64,000 bases of DNA, taken from positions 992,001 to 1,056,000 of the forward strand of contig JBAJFE010000038.1 of the NCBI GenBank assembly GCA_037903355.1, written 5' to 3'. The position numbers were made by a program, and so were the translations under genes. Below the pieces are notes generated by a model. That model was not told where the DNA came from, did not search any database, and saw only the letters and a list, made by a program, of their open reading frames with translations. This document shows, piece after piece, positions 1 to 21,052 of the stretch (position 1 is its first letter; each line of letters starts with the position of its first letter). Source of the DNA: Trichuris trichiura. Lineage: Eukaryota; Nematoda; Enoplea; Trichinellida; Trichuridae.

Positions 1-964
1 GTAGTATGGATTCCGTTGTCTTCTATGCCCTTAAGTAGACAAAATTGACAGAATTAATGTCTTGCACTAGCGAATGGATAAGCAGTTATCAGCAAAACGA
101 CATAGCACAACTTTACTTCGGCTCAGAGCTGTCAAAACTCATTCGCTCCAAAAGTTCTGTACTCAAACGTAGGTTAGAAATCCTTATTTAGAGATCCACA
201 TTTTTCTGATTTTCTCCTGAGGGAAATCTTGATTTGCTGAATACTGGGTGCTCTGAAACTCGTCCTTACTGTTTTGTCGTGTTCCACAGTTAGCACCCAT
301 TTTACTGTGCGTCGGTTTCTGCAATCATAGCATAGTGACGGAGCACAATTATATCTTAATAGTATTTTTGAGCACAGGGTTTCGTCTAACGGGGTACCGT
401 GTTTTCATATTTGTAATCTTTACGGAACGGCGCGTAGTAAAATAACCATGTATTGAAAGAAACCTGATACTTTTGCAACCCAACTGGTCCCAACATTAGC
501 CGAACCAATAAATAATCGATTCAGCTGGTGATGGGACCAGGTGAATTCCTTCTATATTCTTGTGTATCTTTCTTATGTAGGTTCAGTCTCTTTTAATTTT
601 TCTTTATTTCCTTGCTTCTTCATTCTTTTGCATAGGTAAGAAATTTATGGTTTCTGAGTACGTAGTACCGTTACTTAAGATGCCTCATCACTTAACAATC
701 AATAAACGTATTTATTGCCAGCGCTTTCTGGTCTAGCGTTGACCCTTCATCAGCGGGGTGGATCAAGATTAGGGCCGAAATATTCGGTAATAAAAAAATT
801 TATTGATTGGGAACTGACGGGACATCTTCCATAACCACATTACGTGCCCAACATGCGCTGCCCCGTACCAAAGTTACGCTTTCGAAGGTAATGGTAATCA
901 ACTATTGCGCAAATGATTGAAATTGCTCAGCAAGATACTCATTCGAAAATGCTGTATTTAATTT
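1..964. other. No gene recognised
   Basis: AT-rich sequence with stops in all frames at short intervals. It may be an intron or upstream region of the coiled-coil gene that follows, since the first readable exon of that gene has no obvious ATG and probably receives its 5' end from further upstream. Confidence 0.4.
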
Positions 965-3900
965 GTGAATGCTTTGCTTTCATTAATTATCTTAATCATT
1001 TTAGTTTATCTTTGGTTCAAACCATTGCTACAGCTGTCCTCAAGTATCGACTTTCAGGCATTTACTGAAAGTAGTCAATACGATCAACTTAGAGCGGAAA
1101 ACCTTGATCTCAAAACCGAACTCGCAAGGACGAAAGGTGAGCAGAAGTGCTAAACCACCTTTGCTTGTGGACGGGTACTATACAATTAATAGTAAAATCG
1201 TAATAACTGATACTTTTATGATTGAATATAGTGACTATGCTTGAAACAACACCTCAAGTAATGGCTTTCATAACGCAGCTTCTTAGAATGAATAGTAAAA
1301 ATGTCTCTCAATTATGTATACTTTGCAGAAGTGAACGAAGCCTGCAAAAGAACCCTGAATGAAGAGATCATTCATCTACGTAAGGAGCTGGACGACTGTC
1401 AGCCAGAGATAACTAGCCGCGAGGCAGAGTTAGTTCGACTAAGAACGGCGCATGCAGACAGCAAGCGTCAACTAGCGCAAGCATTGCGCACTGTCGACCT
1501 CTTACGGAGAGAGGTAGTCACGCAAATAGTTCCTCTAAACAAACAAGAGTTTTATAGTTGAATGAGAAGGTAAAGTCCGAAACGGAGACCTTATGCAAAA
1601 AGCATAAAAACCGACAGAGCGACGTACAGCGCCTGACCAATCATTTACATCAGCTTGAACGACTTGCAGCCGAAGAAAGTCGAAAGCATCAGGAGGACGT
1701 AGAAAAATTAAATGAGCTAAACAAACGCCTGCTTGAATTGGAATTACAAGTGAAAAGAGAGCATGCTGTTGCTGAGCGGGTGAACTAGACTATCGTCTTT
1801 CGCTAGCAGTCACTCCATCAGCAACAAATACCTTCAGGTAACAGAGGAGAATGCTTGGTTGATTGAAGAAAACGCGCAGTTGCAAATGCGGCTTTCCAAA
1901 ACAATTGCGGAAACTAATCAGGTTGTTGTGATGAACCTGTTTACCGTTCGCCTTCTGTTAATAAATTGATATAAGGATGCCAATTCCGCAGGGATACTTG
2001 CCTCAATGTCTGAAATGGTAAGAATACAAGAAAATGAGCGACTTCTCCGGCTTGAATTGCTGGAACAACAGAAACATTTGAAGCAAGAAAAGCTGAAAAG
2101 CGCAAATTTGCAAGAACAGGTAACTCGGTTGAACAACTTTTGTTTGTTAGAATGCTTTCGGTAAAAGATGTCCGGCACTGAACGACTTCTCTGAGGTTAT
2201 AACACAACTCAAAATAACTGCTGATAAACCTCACCGAATGTTCAAATGGCCATGATTATCTGATGAGACTTTATTGTTAGTGCCAAAACAGTTTGCGTAA
2301 CTTTCTGAACGAAAAAAATTAGGCAAACATTAGTGTTAGCACGGGCAATTTGATTCAAGCACTTTTGTAATGTTGTTCATATTTTCTTTGTTACTGTCAA
2401 TAAGTCAACGACACATGAACATAGACAAATTAATCTGTTCTTCGCATTATTTGTCAAGTTCGCTCCTTAAACATGGGGTGCTTCGTAACGAGGTTGTGTT
2501 TCATGTTTTTGAAAATCTTCTATGGCTTTTCCCGTTTATGTATTGGTATCTGTAATTAAACGAAAGAATTGCTCTCCAGTTCTGAAAGCTCCGAAATATG
2601 CTGAGTGCATTGGTTCTGAATTTTTCCTAATAATCGCTCGTCTATCCCTTGCTGAGGCAATTGTTTCGTTTAATTACAGATGCCGACACCAAAACGGGAA
2701 AAGTCGTAGATCTTCAAAAACAAGCTTGTTTCTTCTGAAATCAACATATCTCATATCGATATTTCGAAGAAACAAAACGATTTAGAACGACATCCTTACA
2801 TTAAAACATAAAGTACTTCTGGCCTCCCGCTGTATATTAGCGACACTTTTCATACTGATAGTGAAAAGTGTCGCTAATTCATGAGCAAAGCCCGAGCAAC
2901 ATATGGATGAGCAGGAATCGATGGTACACGCATCCGCCGCTTTACGAATATTTTATCCAGCCCTATCAACTTTCGTCAACCGGGGGATACCTGTTACGTA
3001 ACGTAGCCTCCAGAATCAGTGTATTTTTCATGTTAGGGTTACTAGGTAGCGGAGACTGATTGTTGATCAATCAATCAAATTGTTTAACATTTTACTGACG
3101 TCAATACCTTTGATTCTGTCAGTTGAAGGAATGTGCATGACATAGATGGCCTCTGATACTCTTAAAGTGAAACTGGGTCATATGACAAAATAACTTCAGT
3201 CACGGATGCGTCGTACAACCGGTGAATGGAATCCTCGATGACTTCGATGATTGCTGAGTATAATGTCCATAGTCATTTTTAAACCGCGCAAAACATAGGA
3301 ATAAAGCTAACCGTAGTACTACACAGCGCCCCATTGCTTTGCTACTTATGAGTTAACTGGAACATTAATCTACCACCTCTTCTCCATTGCTTGTTTCTTT
3401 TGCCAGTCTATCATATATGTTGATGGTATTGCAACGTCAGGGTTTTCTTGAAGTTCCACAAGCAGTCTTCTAACAAAACAGTTTTTTGCCAAAACGCTAA
3501 CTGCCAACTACGTTTACTTTAAATCATTTCCTGCACGTAATTTAACATTTTGGTCCACACTTCTCAAAGTTAAAAGCATAAGCAGATCGTGAGGTCAAAT
3601 GTAGCGTTGTTCAAATATTCCGTTTGCCGTGAAATCCTATACTACAGTAAATTTTGATCTGCTGCTTGCAGTTGGACTCTTTGTCTACATTGGGTTTATA
3701 GCGCTTGAGAAATAGAACGTTCAATTCACCTATTTAGATGTTGCAAACGAAGCTAATTTCATAAGTCATTCCAGCCTTTCTCAAACGGTACGTCGATGCT
3801 TTCGTTCCTGATGATAGACCTTAGAGACGCAGCGGCCCTTGAAGAAAACTCAGAAATCCGTAAACATTACGCTTTTCTCATGTAACCCTGCAACAGTGCA

Positions 3901-6141
3901 TGAATCGCTATCGCAGCCAGGACTCAACTTCAGCATACATTACATTATAATTCATAAAAACTTCAGTTGCGAAATCTCTGAATAATGAACTGCTGAACTA
4001 CATTTTATTAAGATTCATATTACAGAAGAGAGCAGTTTCACAGCAGGTCCGGTTTTGCTTAAAGTTAATTTTATACGCCTTGCGCCCGCCTTACGAAACG
4101 CGGCACCGTAAATCCTACTTTCTGATCCGCCATATTGTATGTCAACAGTCCTCTTAGTAACAAAAAGGCAACAGTCAACAGAAATATCTTGTATGTCAAT
4201 CCGCCGGAATCTATTCGATGCACGATTCTAAAAGCATATGCATCAAAAGAAGGAAATTTTTTATTTATTCTCTTCAACAGTAGGTAACTTCCAACTGCTA
4301 TTGCAACGCGATGTAGGAGAAGACTAATTGAAAGCTTGGAAAGAAGAAATTATTCCTTGAAGAGGTAAAGTTCCTTGAAGTTTTGCTCCTGAAGCAGATA
4401 AGCATCAGCCTAAACGAAATCCTCATTTTTGTGAGTCTTAGGGAGGTATTACAATTCAGAACATCAGACGTTGCAGATGAGACGAATATGCTCAAAAATA
4501 TTTGAACATTATGCACTTAACGTATCATTTATGCGAGAGATGCCTCTTCATTCTTCATTGGATCTGATCTCAAAGGCTTCCAGATTTTGCTAGATGTGTT
4601 AATATATCTTTCGAGTGCACTTAAGTTCGTTCAAAAAGAACATCACTTTACCTCTGTAAAGATGGTGCAGATACATACTTGCTTATCTTAGGACCGGGAA
4701 TGTTACGTATTTTAGACTCTTCCAAGTTTTGGAGCATCTAGGACACGGACCGTAACCTTGGGTTTTGAATAACTGATAACGAGACATGAACGAAGAACAT
4801 GAAAGAAAATTCTTTCGTGTTAACAAACGAGTTAATTCTGGAAATACTAGTTCTACGGGAATAATCAATTTTGGCCATACTGTACACATTCAATATACGC
4901 GGGAAAAACGAGCTGTCATTTGCATGGCAGCTCCGGACTTAAAGCCTTCTAGAAGTATATTCCGTACAGTTTAGGAATCGACACGATTTTCCAAAGAATT
5001 ATTTTAAAAACTGTTAATTAAATCTGAGATTGTCGTTTATTACATTAACGCAAACTGCGTAGAATTGTTTTAATAGAAAAGGCGTTATGTCGAACGGTAT
5101 ACTTTTCCTAGCTTCACAATATTTCTAACGTCTAAATACAGTTCACTTTGCAAACAAATACATGTCACTTTTTATCAAGCAAGCGGCAGTGTTTCTTTGT
5201 AAAACTTATAAAACATGTTTTACTTGCCAAAACACTTTGTATTATTAGTAAAGTGTTCGTGCGTAAAAATTTTTTTACATCACATAAAGCACTTCAGAAT
5301 ACTTTGTAAACGTTGAGAAACTATTGAAGCCTATGTAAAAGTTTGAGCGACAGCTGTCAGAAAACTGGTAACAGTATCACGCGACTGTGGTTTGTTGGCA
5401 ACTTGCCCAACTTCCGCGGGCGATACGCGTTTACTTTATACGGACCAACATAGCCGCGTCGGGTTATTATTTAGCTGCTTGTGCTCCGGGGAACTTGGCT
5501 TAACGATTAAACATACAGTCGCTCATGTTCGTGATCGAACCAGCGCTCTCCCAAATCTCAAACCATTTTTTTACGGACAGTCTAGTTATATCTGATAAAA
5601 CTTCCATTATTTTTCCGAAATGAAATTAATGAACGTAGACAGATACGCAGGCTCTAGCTATCTGAAAAATGTATTTAGATAGCGGATCTTGAAGCGGCAC
5701 AACTGAATATGACAGAAGCAGAAGATAAAATTTGCCAACAGTTAGAAGCTGCGGAAGTGACTACCCGCAAACTGGGTGAGGAGAACAAGCGCTTGAGGGA
5801 GGAGATTCTTACCTTTGAAAGATCAATGGAAGAACAAAAATCAGTTGTGAGAATGCAACCAACTTCAACTTTATCATAGTCCGTTATCGACACGCAGATT
5901 GCCACCAAAGAAACAATCATAAAGAAAATGAAAGGGCAGCTGGAAAACGCGGAACGTCAAGCAGTGAGCCTAAAAAATCAAATCGATCAAACAAAGCAAC
6001 GGCAACGGGACAAGTTGAACGCGGATTTTCAATGAAAAACAGATTAGTGGATATACTTGTTTCAGGTTCAACCAACTGGACAGCATCAGTTCAGAACTTA
6101 AGGACCTCACCAGAAGTTTGCGAGAGCCAAAAGAACCTTGA
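965..6141 (+). CDS. Coiled-coil protein gene, 5' end unresolved
   Basis: The readable exons are about 965-1136, 1329-1513, 1558 to about 1750, about 1811-1921, 1976-2119, 5679-5846, 5880-6013 and 6066-6141 (stop TGA). Nearly all residues are Glu, Lys, Gln, Arg and Leu in heptad-like spacing (for example EENKRLREEI), so a long rod-shaped coiled coil is expected. Junctions 1136/1329 (phase 1), 1513/1558 (phase 0), 1921/1976 (phase 0), 2119/5679 (phase 0), 5846/5880 (phase 0) and 6013/6066 (phase 2) keep the frame. I found no canonical junction between the exon ending near 1750 and the one starting near 1811: there the frame shifts by one, so a disruption or sequence error is possible. The hydrophobic stretch at 965-1045 lacks an ATG and ends in a splice-acceptor-like TTTTAG, so it may be intronic rather than a membrane anchor. 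The family is not identified. It converges on MCM3 with a 124-bp gap. Confidence 0.6.
2505..2721. repeat. Foldback (inverted-repeat) element, old copy
   Basis: A 217-bp palindrome whose arms begin GTTTTTGAA and end TTCAAAAAC. The outer arm text (GGCTTTTCCCGTTT, then ATCTGTAATTAAAC) recurs at 30.3 kb and at both ends of the 33.34-33.68 kb foldback. Its centre is more diverged than in those copies, so this is the oldest of the three. It lies in the 3.6-kb intron of the coiled-coil gene. Confidence 0.75.
2722..5344. other. Remainder of large intron, no exon recognised
   Basis: The donor at 2120 and the acceptor before 5679 are phase-compatible, so this stretch is most simply intron. Short open stretches on both strands near 4071-4516 and 4786-4974 have no recognisable similarity. 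An alternative exon here cannot be excluded. Confidence 0.4.
5345..5575 (+). repeat. Dispersed repeat, LTR-like, related to 7440-7655
   Basis: About 230 bp aligns by eye along its whole length to 7440-7655. Both begin near GACAGCTG and both contain a CTTTA block and a final AACGATTAAACA or AACAATTAAACA. Because the 7.4-kb copy lies just upstream of a BEL/Pao polyprotein remnant, both are best explained as LTRs of that family, this one solo. Termini and target duplication are not resolved. Confidence 0.5.
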
Positions 6142-6265
6142 AGTCCCATTCGCTTTATTCTCTTTCTAACTGGTACGTACTGTTTTCGACGGCAAGCAGT
6201 AATAATAATAAGAAGAAGAATAAAATAGTAAGAATTTTGCTTATGAAATTCTGATTAAGAAACGA

Positions 6266-14295
<8,030 letters not shown>

Positions 14296-15086
14296 TGAGC
14301 CCAACCGAACGATGCTCTTCTCCACAATGAGTTACCCCTTCGTACAGTAATGCCATTCAGGTTCCTGTACTATAATTTTAGCCCAACACAGTATTTTTAC
14401 CTTTGTGCCAAGTTAAAACTATAGTTTTTTGAGATTACTCATTTTAGCCGTTAGTTACTATGTAATTAATCGGTAAAGATATGAAGTCGCCTCTTTCGTT
14501 TGCTGAAGTTTTATTACATTCTAAGTGTAATTGTACATATGTGCGTCATGTCGAAATCATAAATTGCCCTATTGCACAACAGCAGACTACAATAACATGG
14601 ACTAGTGTGTTTTAGAGGTGAGTAATATCCAAAAAATAATTAACGTTTTCTGCGGCTTTTTAAAAAACGCAGCGTTTCGGATGCTCTTCGTTTACTTTTG
14701 GAAAGAAGGAAAAATTCTCGATTCTCTTTTCCCCGTTGGGCAGATTGTTGTTGTCTTCTTGAGATTATGCGCTGGAATTAAATAAATTTAGTCTTCTGTT
14801 TTACGCCTAAGTTCACAATGACATCGTTTGTTATTTAATTGAAGCTGGCACTTTTGGCTGTTCAAAGCAGTGAGCTATATGGGTTTTTTTGAGGATAGGG
14901 TCTTCTTACCTAGGAACCCACAAATAACCACGCTTTGACGCGAACATTACCTCCCTTCATTCTACAGAATAGTACCGCCTTTTTCGCACTTATTCGAGGT
15001 TAACAGAAAGCTTATGTTCTTACTTTTGTTAATCATGGGTAGAAGAAGATGGCCGGCCTAAATTAATAAAATAAACACAAAAATAT
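14296..15086. other. Intergenic, MCM3 upstream region
   Basis: Between the MCM3 start codon and a solo LTR; includes the presumed MCM3 promoter. No TATA box or conserved frame is convincing. Confidence 0.4.
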
Positions 15087-15257
15087 TGTAACGGTAGAGA
15101 TAAGCAGGTACGACGGAATGCAGGTACGAGGTGGACAGTAGACACACGTCAGAGAAAGAGTAGTGAGTAGTAGGCTTCGGTACCGACAGCGTTATTTGTG
15201 TGCGTCCGGCGTGGTACGGTGAATAAAAGGTTTGAAGAGACTCGGTGGTCTGTTACA
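15087..15257 (+). mobile_element. Solo LTR, Ty3/gypsy type
   Basis: A 171-bp segment starts TGTAACGG and ends TGTTACA, flanked by ATAT (15083-15086 and 15258-15261), as a 4-bp target-site duplication. It resembles the LTRs of the element at 33777-38874 in its ends and in the internal GAATAAA-AGGTTT block. No internal region remains, so it is probably the product of LTR-LTR recombination. Confidence 0.72.
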
Positions 15258-15631
15258 ATATTAATCAACACTGTATGTATTAATGAATCGGAAATTAGGT
15301 GGGAAAAAACCTCTTTCTTGAGGAGACATAAAGCGCAGCACTTTGAAATGCCTAAAAAGCTAGTTCCCAAAAATAGTATATAACGACTCTGCTGAATCTA
15401 AAATAATCATTTATATAAATGCTAATTTTTCACTGTCATAACATTAGTCATACGGCAGAAGTTATGCTTAGCAACGAAAATTTCAAGCCTGCCTGTCATT
15501 TTACTGTATTAAAATTCGAAGGAAGCGTTGTTTGCCATATTATTCTCATAAAGAAGGTGCGAAAGGAACAAACGACTTTATAGAGTATTTAAAACGTAAG
15601 AATTTGCGCACAGGTTAAAGTTTATTACCAA

Positions 15632-18110
15632 ATGGAAAAAAGCTTGTTATACGATTGTATTGGGCTTGTTTCTATTCTGTTGTTGGCGATCAAATGTCGC
15701 GTGCTGTTCTGGGAAGTGTCATCCTGGCGCCATTGTTGCCTTATACTGCGCACTATTAGTAAGTGGACAATGGCATGGCTTCTATCTAATCGTGGCCATT
15801 TTTCAGGTCATGAATTAGCAGCTTTATGTCTTGGTTGTTCTATCGGTGCTCTGTACGCGCTTCCGTCTTTTGACAAGTTTGTTTACATTTGATATCCATG
15901 CTTTCTAACCATACAGTTTTGAAGTAGGTCTACTCTTTTGCTGCTTTCTCTGCCAACGCTCACTTTGTCGTCGCCAAACGAAGCTCTGGACGCTGTAGGA
16001 GTAGTAATTTTGCTATTGTGTCTGGCAATAATTTGATCATGCACTAGAGCTACACTCCCCGCCATTTCACTTTAAGAACGTTTGCTAATGACATCTTTTC
16101 TAGTGTTCCATTTTACCTAGCAGGTAAGCTGTTGTAGCAGTTGGTTGTTGCTTGTCGTAAGCAGGTATTCCTTTAGGAAAACGTATCGCTTGGCTTTTCA
16201 CCTTACTAGTTGTTGTTAACTATTTCGCCATATTGTTAATGGCCGTTTTGCGCAAGTCCGTGATATCAAGAGTGCGTAAACATTGTGATTATCACGTCAT
16301 TTCGTCCGATTTTATCGTGTACGCTGTTTAGAGGGCTGAGTCGGATGCGACCGGGAAATCTTTGAAGCAGAACATGATGTCCAGCGGTTTCGATCTTTCT
16401 GTGCGACAATGGCTTTTGGTAATTTTCCTTTGTATTTTGGTTAGTTCTTTGTAAGTACTTTTCCGGTGTAATAGTTTAAAAAAGTTGTGGAATTCGTCAC
16501 AGCTAAGTAAACGTCGACTCAGTCATTATGGTTGCACTTATTTATACTGTTCTTTCTAACTAAGGATTTCTGACTTACCGCTATTTCCTGTGCGACCAAA
16601 ATAACTTTCAGAAGGTCTGTCCATTACAAATTGTAGTAGCATGAGAGTCGTGTCGAATTTTTCCTATCTTCGCTAAGTATGAAGATTTTTAGCTGACTTA
16701 AGTTTGCGACTTTTCTTCTGTTTCTTATGTAGGCGTTTTCATGGCCCAGGCGTACAGCGGTTGGTGGCTCCGCTGGTTAATCGTTTAGAGCAGTGTTTCT
16801 CAAGTTCAGGGTCGCTATGGCTCCCCTGTGAACGTTTCCGAGCGTTTGGCCCCCCCCCCCCAATTCTGATTAATTGATTTCGAATTTCGAGCGCGCTGAT
16901 TGGCTGGATGGGAGGACGGGGGGTAGCCGGGACGTCATAATATAGGTGCTGCACAAAGTTCTGTGGGGAAAGAGTTTGCCGGATATTGTGTTGAACACTT
17001 ACTTTCTCACCTCCAAACCGGCTGCTCCCCTGTCTTCCCTTCCAGTCAATTAGAATTGCGGGGCGTAACTACATGCAGCTTTCTCTTAGGCAGAGGCACA
17101 ATATCTGACTTGCAGGCCATACCTTCCTATGCACTTCAACACGATTGCCTAGCTGAGGCATATGCCCCCACAGATCAAAAGGGCCTCTTGGCGATTTGGG
17201 TCCCCTGGACTCCAAAAGGGTCTCCCGGCGGGGCACATGCCCCACCGTGAGAATCATTGCTTTATAGCATTTTTAAATTTTTTCCCACGAACACAGCCCC
17301 CTGCAGATGTCAGAAACACCGTATGGTCATGATCGTTGCAATGTAGGTTCAACAGGGCCGAGTGAACTTCTTGACGCGCTGATTCAACAATGAGTGCTTT
17401 TATTCCGTAATTAATTGCCTTTTTGACACGGACAGACATTGAATCAATCATAGTCACACGTCTGCGGTCCAGTAGTACTTCTCAACTTTTTACTCTCATC
17501 ACCCCAATAGATCTCGCAGTTGCGTGCGCACGTCTTTCTCCGGTTGATATTCTCCGAATAATCTCACCTCAGTTCTTTTTCTCGTCATCTTTATTTCTTC
17601 TTGACCAAGATTGCCGAACCTGAGCCTTTCATCGGCCGCTCAGAATTTTGTCGCTCTCCTAAACGCTTGAGAGTCCGCTGCTTTAAGAAGTGACGATGCA
17701 TTTTCTCAGCGTTTTTGTTTTGAAGTGTAACAAAAAGTTGTATCGTGCAATTGGCTGGCACTCTGTCGGTGCTCGTTATCTTTCTCAATATCACATTATT
17801 CATAGGCGATAGACGTTCTGTGCATCTGTGTTATATTTCAAATTTGCTTGGATTTCAGAGGCTAACTCATTTGTAATACTTCTTGTTTCTCGCAAGACGA
17901 ATGAACACAACCAGTATGACAAAAAAAATTGGAAAATCAAAGACTTCCTGGAGATGAAGCTCTTACTGTCTCTTCTCGAGAAACTGTTTCGGAGCTTCTA
18001 TACTTTTAGATGAGAGAACGATAGAAAAGTTAAACAGGAAAAAACTTAGCCGCATAATCTCAGCAAAGCCCTCACTTTCTCGTCAAAACTGTTATCATGT
18101 CTATCTTCAG
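15632..18110 (+). other. Probable HMG-CoA reductase membrane-domain exons
   Basis: The reductase needs an N-terminal multi-span membrane region upstream of 18111. Hydrophobic stretches here could supply it: about 15960-16040 (LDAVGVVILLLCLAII), about 16171-16260 (WLFTLLVVVNYFAILLMAV, resembling the NYF-containing helix of the sterol-sensing region) and about 16370-16460. I could not join them with frame-consistent splice sites, so start codon and exon limits are open. A hAT-like element interrupts at 16791-17259. Confidence 0.4.
16791..17259. mobile_element. hAT-like non-autonomous DNA element
   Basis: A 469-bp segment begins CAGTGTTTCTCA and ends TGAGAATCATTG (imperfect inverted repeats). 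Flanking 8-mers GTTTAGAG and CTTTATAG match at 6 of 8 positions, as expected for an aged hAT 8-bp duplication. The interior contains a run of C near 16851-16861 and no transposase. It lies in the presumed 5' intron region of HMG-CoA reductase. Confidence 0.55.
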
Positions 18111-20192
18111 AATCTGTTGGCTCCCGCGTTTGCGCTGGCTTGTTGGAGCAGGAGCAGACTGGAAAAAGCCGACAGCTTAACTTTGATCCTTTTGGTTTCC
18201 TTGTTTCGTTTGGCATCCCAGTTAATTGAGTTGCCCGGTGCTTTTGGACAAAGCTCACTTCCTACTCTCGATCAAAAACCGCATTTCGAAGTGCCATCGC
18301 CTGGTATGAATTAACTGGTATTGGGCATTAAACGACTTTCCTTTTTTGAAGATAACGGGCTGTCAATTAAAAGAACACAAGGCGCGAAAGGAACAATTTC
18401 TCAAAAGCAGGTGAAAGCAACCAAGAAAGAAGAGTACAAAGTGGTAGTCAATAAAAAGGTGGAGACTTCGCGTACAGACCTTGTAAATATTTGTAAGCTT
18501 TCTGCATTTAGAACATTTCAAAACCTCTTTCGAGCGAAGATGTGCTTAAGCAATTGAATGAAGGTAAATTGCAAAGCTATGCGTTAGAAAGCATTTTGGC
18601 GGATGATCTGGAAGCTGTGTCCATAAGGTTATGTTAATGTTTTTCCATTTTACTCACTAAACAGGTTGTTATCGTTGTAGGCGTCAGTGGTTTGCAGGTG
18701 TTAGCTCCAAACACCAAAACATTGGTGACATACCTTTTTCTCCGTATGATTATTCTTCCGTCACTGATTCGTGTTGTGAGAACGTGCTCGGCTTTGTACC
18801 GATACCGCTGGGCTTCGCCGGTCCGTTAAAAGTAGATGACGAAGTTGTGTACATTCCCATGTGCACCACGGAGGGATGTCTCGTGGCTAGCGTTAATCGT
18901 GGCTGCCGAGCACTTATGGTTTTTATCAAGCTCCTGTCCCGAAGGTGTTCATAATCACATTGCTTGCTTCAGGAAGGTGGTGGTGTACTTACGGCGCTCC
19001 TTTCCGACTGTATGACTCGCGGTCCCGTAGTTTCTTTTGAGAACGTGCGTCAGGCAGCGCTGTTCAAGAGCTGGTTGGAAGATAGCGCCAATTTTTCTTA
19101 CTTGGCTAAAGCTTTTGAAGATACTAGTCGTTTTGCTAAGCTAAAGACTGTTCAAGTGGCATTGGTTGGACGTTTTGCCTTCATACGTTTCGGCGCTTCT
19201 ACAGGTGATGCAATGGGCATGAATATGGCATCAAAAGGCGTGGAGGCTGTGCTGGAAATGCTCCAGCGAAACCACTTTCCAATGTTAACAGTTATTAGCT
19301 TAAGCGGTAACTACTGCGTGGACAAGAAGTCGTCTGCAATCAATTGGATACTTGGTCGTGGGAGGTCCGTAACTGGCGAAGCAATCTTACCTGACAACGT
19401 GGTGCGCGCAGTGAGTATTTCCCAAAAGCTCCACGAACCAATGTTACATGGACGTTTGTTTACAGGTTCTGAAAACCGACGTGGATAAACTAATCCAGTT
19501 GAACACCGTAAAGAATCTTGTAGGCTCTGCTAAAGCCGGCGTCGTCGGTGGCTTCAATGCACATTGTGCAAACGTAGTTGCCGCTGTGTTCGCTGCAACA
19601 GGACAGGTTTTCTTTGGAAAAGGAAACATAAACATGGAAAACATCACTAACGTAAACTTTTTGCAGGATCTTGCCCAAGCTGTAGGCAGCAGCCAGTGCT
19701 TGACGTTCATGGAGAAGACGGACGAAGGTGACCTACGTATATCTTGTACGATGCCATGCTTGGAAGTTGGAACTGTAGGTGGTGGAACTGGATTGCTTGC
19801 CCAAAAAGCTTGTCTTGAAGTAAGTAACCGGTGAGTAATAATATTGTGTAATCTAACGCGCAACATTTACGTAGATACTTGGCTGTGCTGGCAGTTGCGA
19901 CAGCTCTCCTGGCAAAAATGCTCGTCGACTATCGCAGATTATTTGCGGTGCAGTTCTCGCTGGAGAACTGTCTCTTTTGGCAGCTTTGGCTTGCGGCTCT
20001 TTAGTTCGCAGTCACATGCGTTACAATAGAAAAAACGCAAAGTCAGAAAAGCCGACGTCCAATTTGATTTTCAACCCCGCCAGTGAATCGCAACATTTTC
20101 ACGATCAACTTTATGGACTAGCTGACAAGTGCTTTTTGCAGGATACGGCTCTCTCGCAGTCTTGTTCAACTTGTTCAAATGCATTTATGTAG
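18111..20192 (+). CDS. hmgr: HMG-CoA reductase, last membrane helix and catalytic domain
   Basis: Reduces HMG-CoA to mevalonate with NADPH, the committed step of the mevalonate pathway, at the ER membrane. Exons read: 18111-18303, 18352-18482, 18512-18627, 18681-18918, 18973-19410, 19466-19606, 19667-19819, 19875-20192, together 576 codons including the stop TAG. In order: a hydrophobic helix ([18 protein letters not shown]), a Lys-rich linker, the dimerisation start ([12 protein letters not shown]), [21 protein letters not shown] (catalytic Glu), DAMGMNM (cofactor loop), DKKSSAINW (catalytic Lys), [11 protein letters not shown] (catalytic Asp across a junction), GTVGGGTGL, and RSHMRYN (catalytic His). 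All key residues are present. The C-terminal tail continues about 57 residues past the His. Upstream exons are listed separately. Confidence 0.95.
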
Positions 20193-20951
20193 CTTATAAC
20201 GGCCATTGTTGAAGTTGTTCTTTTTGAGCTACTACGCGTTTTTGGCAGCGCTTCTTTGCGCCAAAGCGTGCACTTAAGTTAGATCTCGCCTAGCACTCTC
20301 GTTGGTATAGTAACAGTGTTGAATGATTCGAATGAAGAAGAGCATTGAGGCTGTGACGACTAATAAACAGAATTTTGACAACTTGCGAAGATTGAATTAA
20401 TTCAGCCGTTTCTGTACTTTATGTTTTGCAAATTCGGAATATATTAATAGCTTGGAAACCCATTCTTACTTGCTCTAAGAATTCAGAAGAGAATTGTGAC
20501 TACACTAATGGTATGTGCGACAATTCGCACTATTCTCTTTGGGCAACGTATGAAGCACGCAACTTCTGTATCCTCCCTAAAATTAGGCGAACTTAATGAG
20601 TCGATTACCGTTAGGTCATTTGTATTTTTAATTTGCAAAAGATGCCTGCCTCAGCTCGTGAAAGTGAAATTTTTAGCAGCGGTTTACATAACACATGAAA
20701 TAAGGGAACCTTTTTTTTTGCACATTGATTCTAATCCGGACCGTAATGTCAAGAAAGCTAAACAAACAGGTAGCACTTCATGACGATTGCGTATGTCTTC
20801 ATGGTAAAATTTTATTGACAGAATGTTTTGTTTTACGAATACCGGAGCTTTGAGTGGTTAGTTAGTTGGTGCCATCCTCTCAGTGGACTGAAATGCGGTG
20901 AAGGTAGGATAAGCAAATTCCCAAAAGCATCGGTCCTGCTTTTCTTAATTA
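20193..20951. other. 3' flank of HMG-CoA reductase
   Basis: Contains AATAAA at about 20361, a plausible polyadenylation signal roughly 170 bp after the stop codon. No further gene recognised. Confidence 0.4.
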
Positions 20952-21052
20952 CAGTAAAACCCCCTGAGTTGACCACCTAACGGACTGGGGAAAACTGGTC
21001 AACATAGGAGGTAGTCACCATATAGGAGTGGTCAACTTTGGGGGTTTTACTG
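20952..21052. mobile_element. Short MITE with CAGTAAAAC inverted repeats
   Basis: A 101-bp palindromic element begins CAGTAAAACCCCC and ends GGGGGTTTTACTG, flanked by TA on both sides (20950-20951, 21053-21054). The arms continue as GAGTTGACCACC and GTGGTCAACTT. TA duplication and terminal sequence suit a Tc1/mariner or pogo-type element. Confidence 0.8.

Noticed and set aside
15198..15383. Open stretches on both strands
   Set aside because: They lie mostly in or across the end of a solo LTR.
17254..17803. Minus-strand open frames that look protein-like
   Set aside because: No family recognised and no splice structure; they lie in the unresolved 5' region of HMG-CoA reductase.
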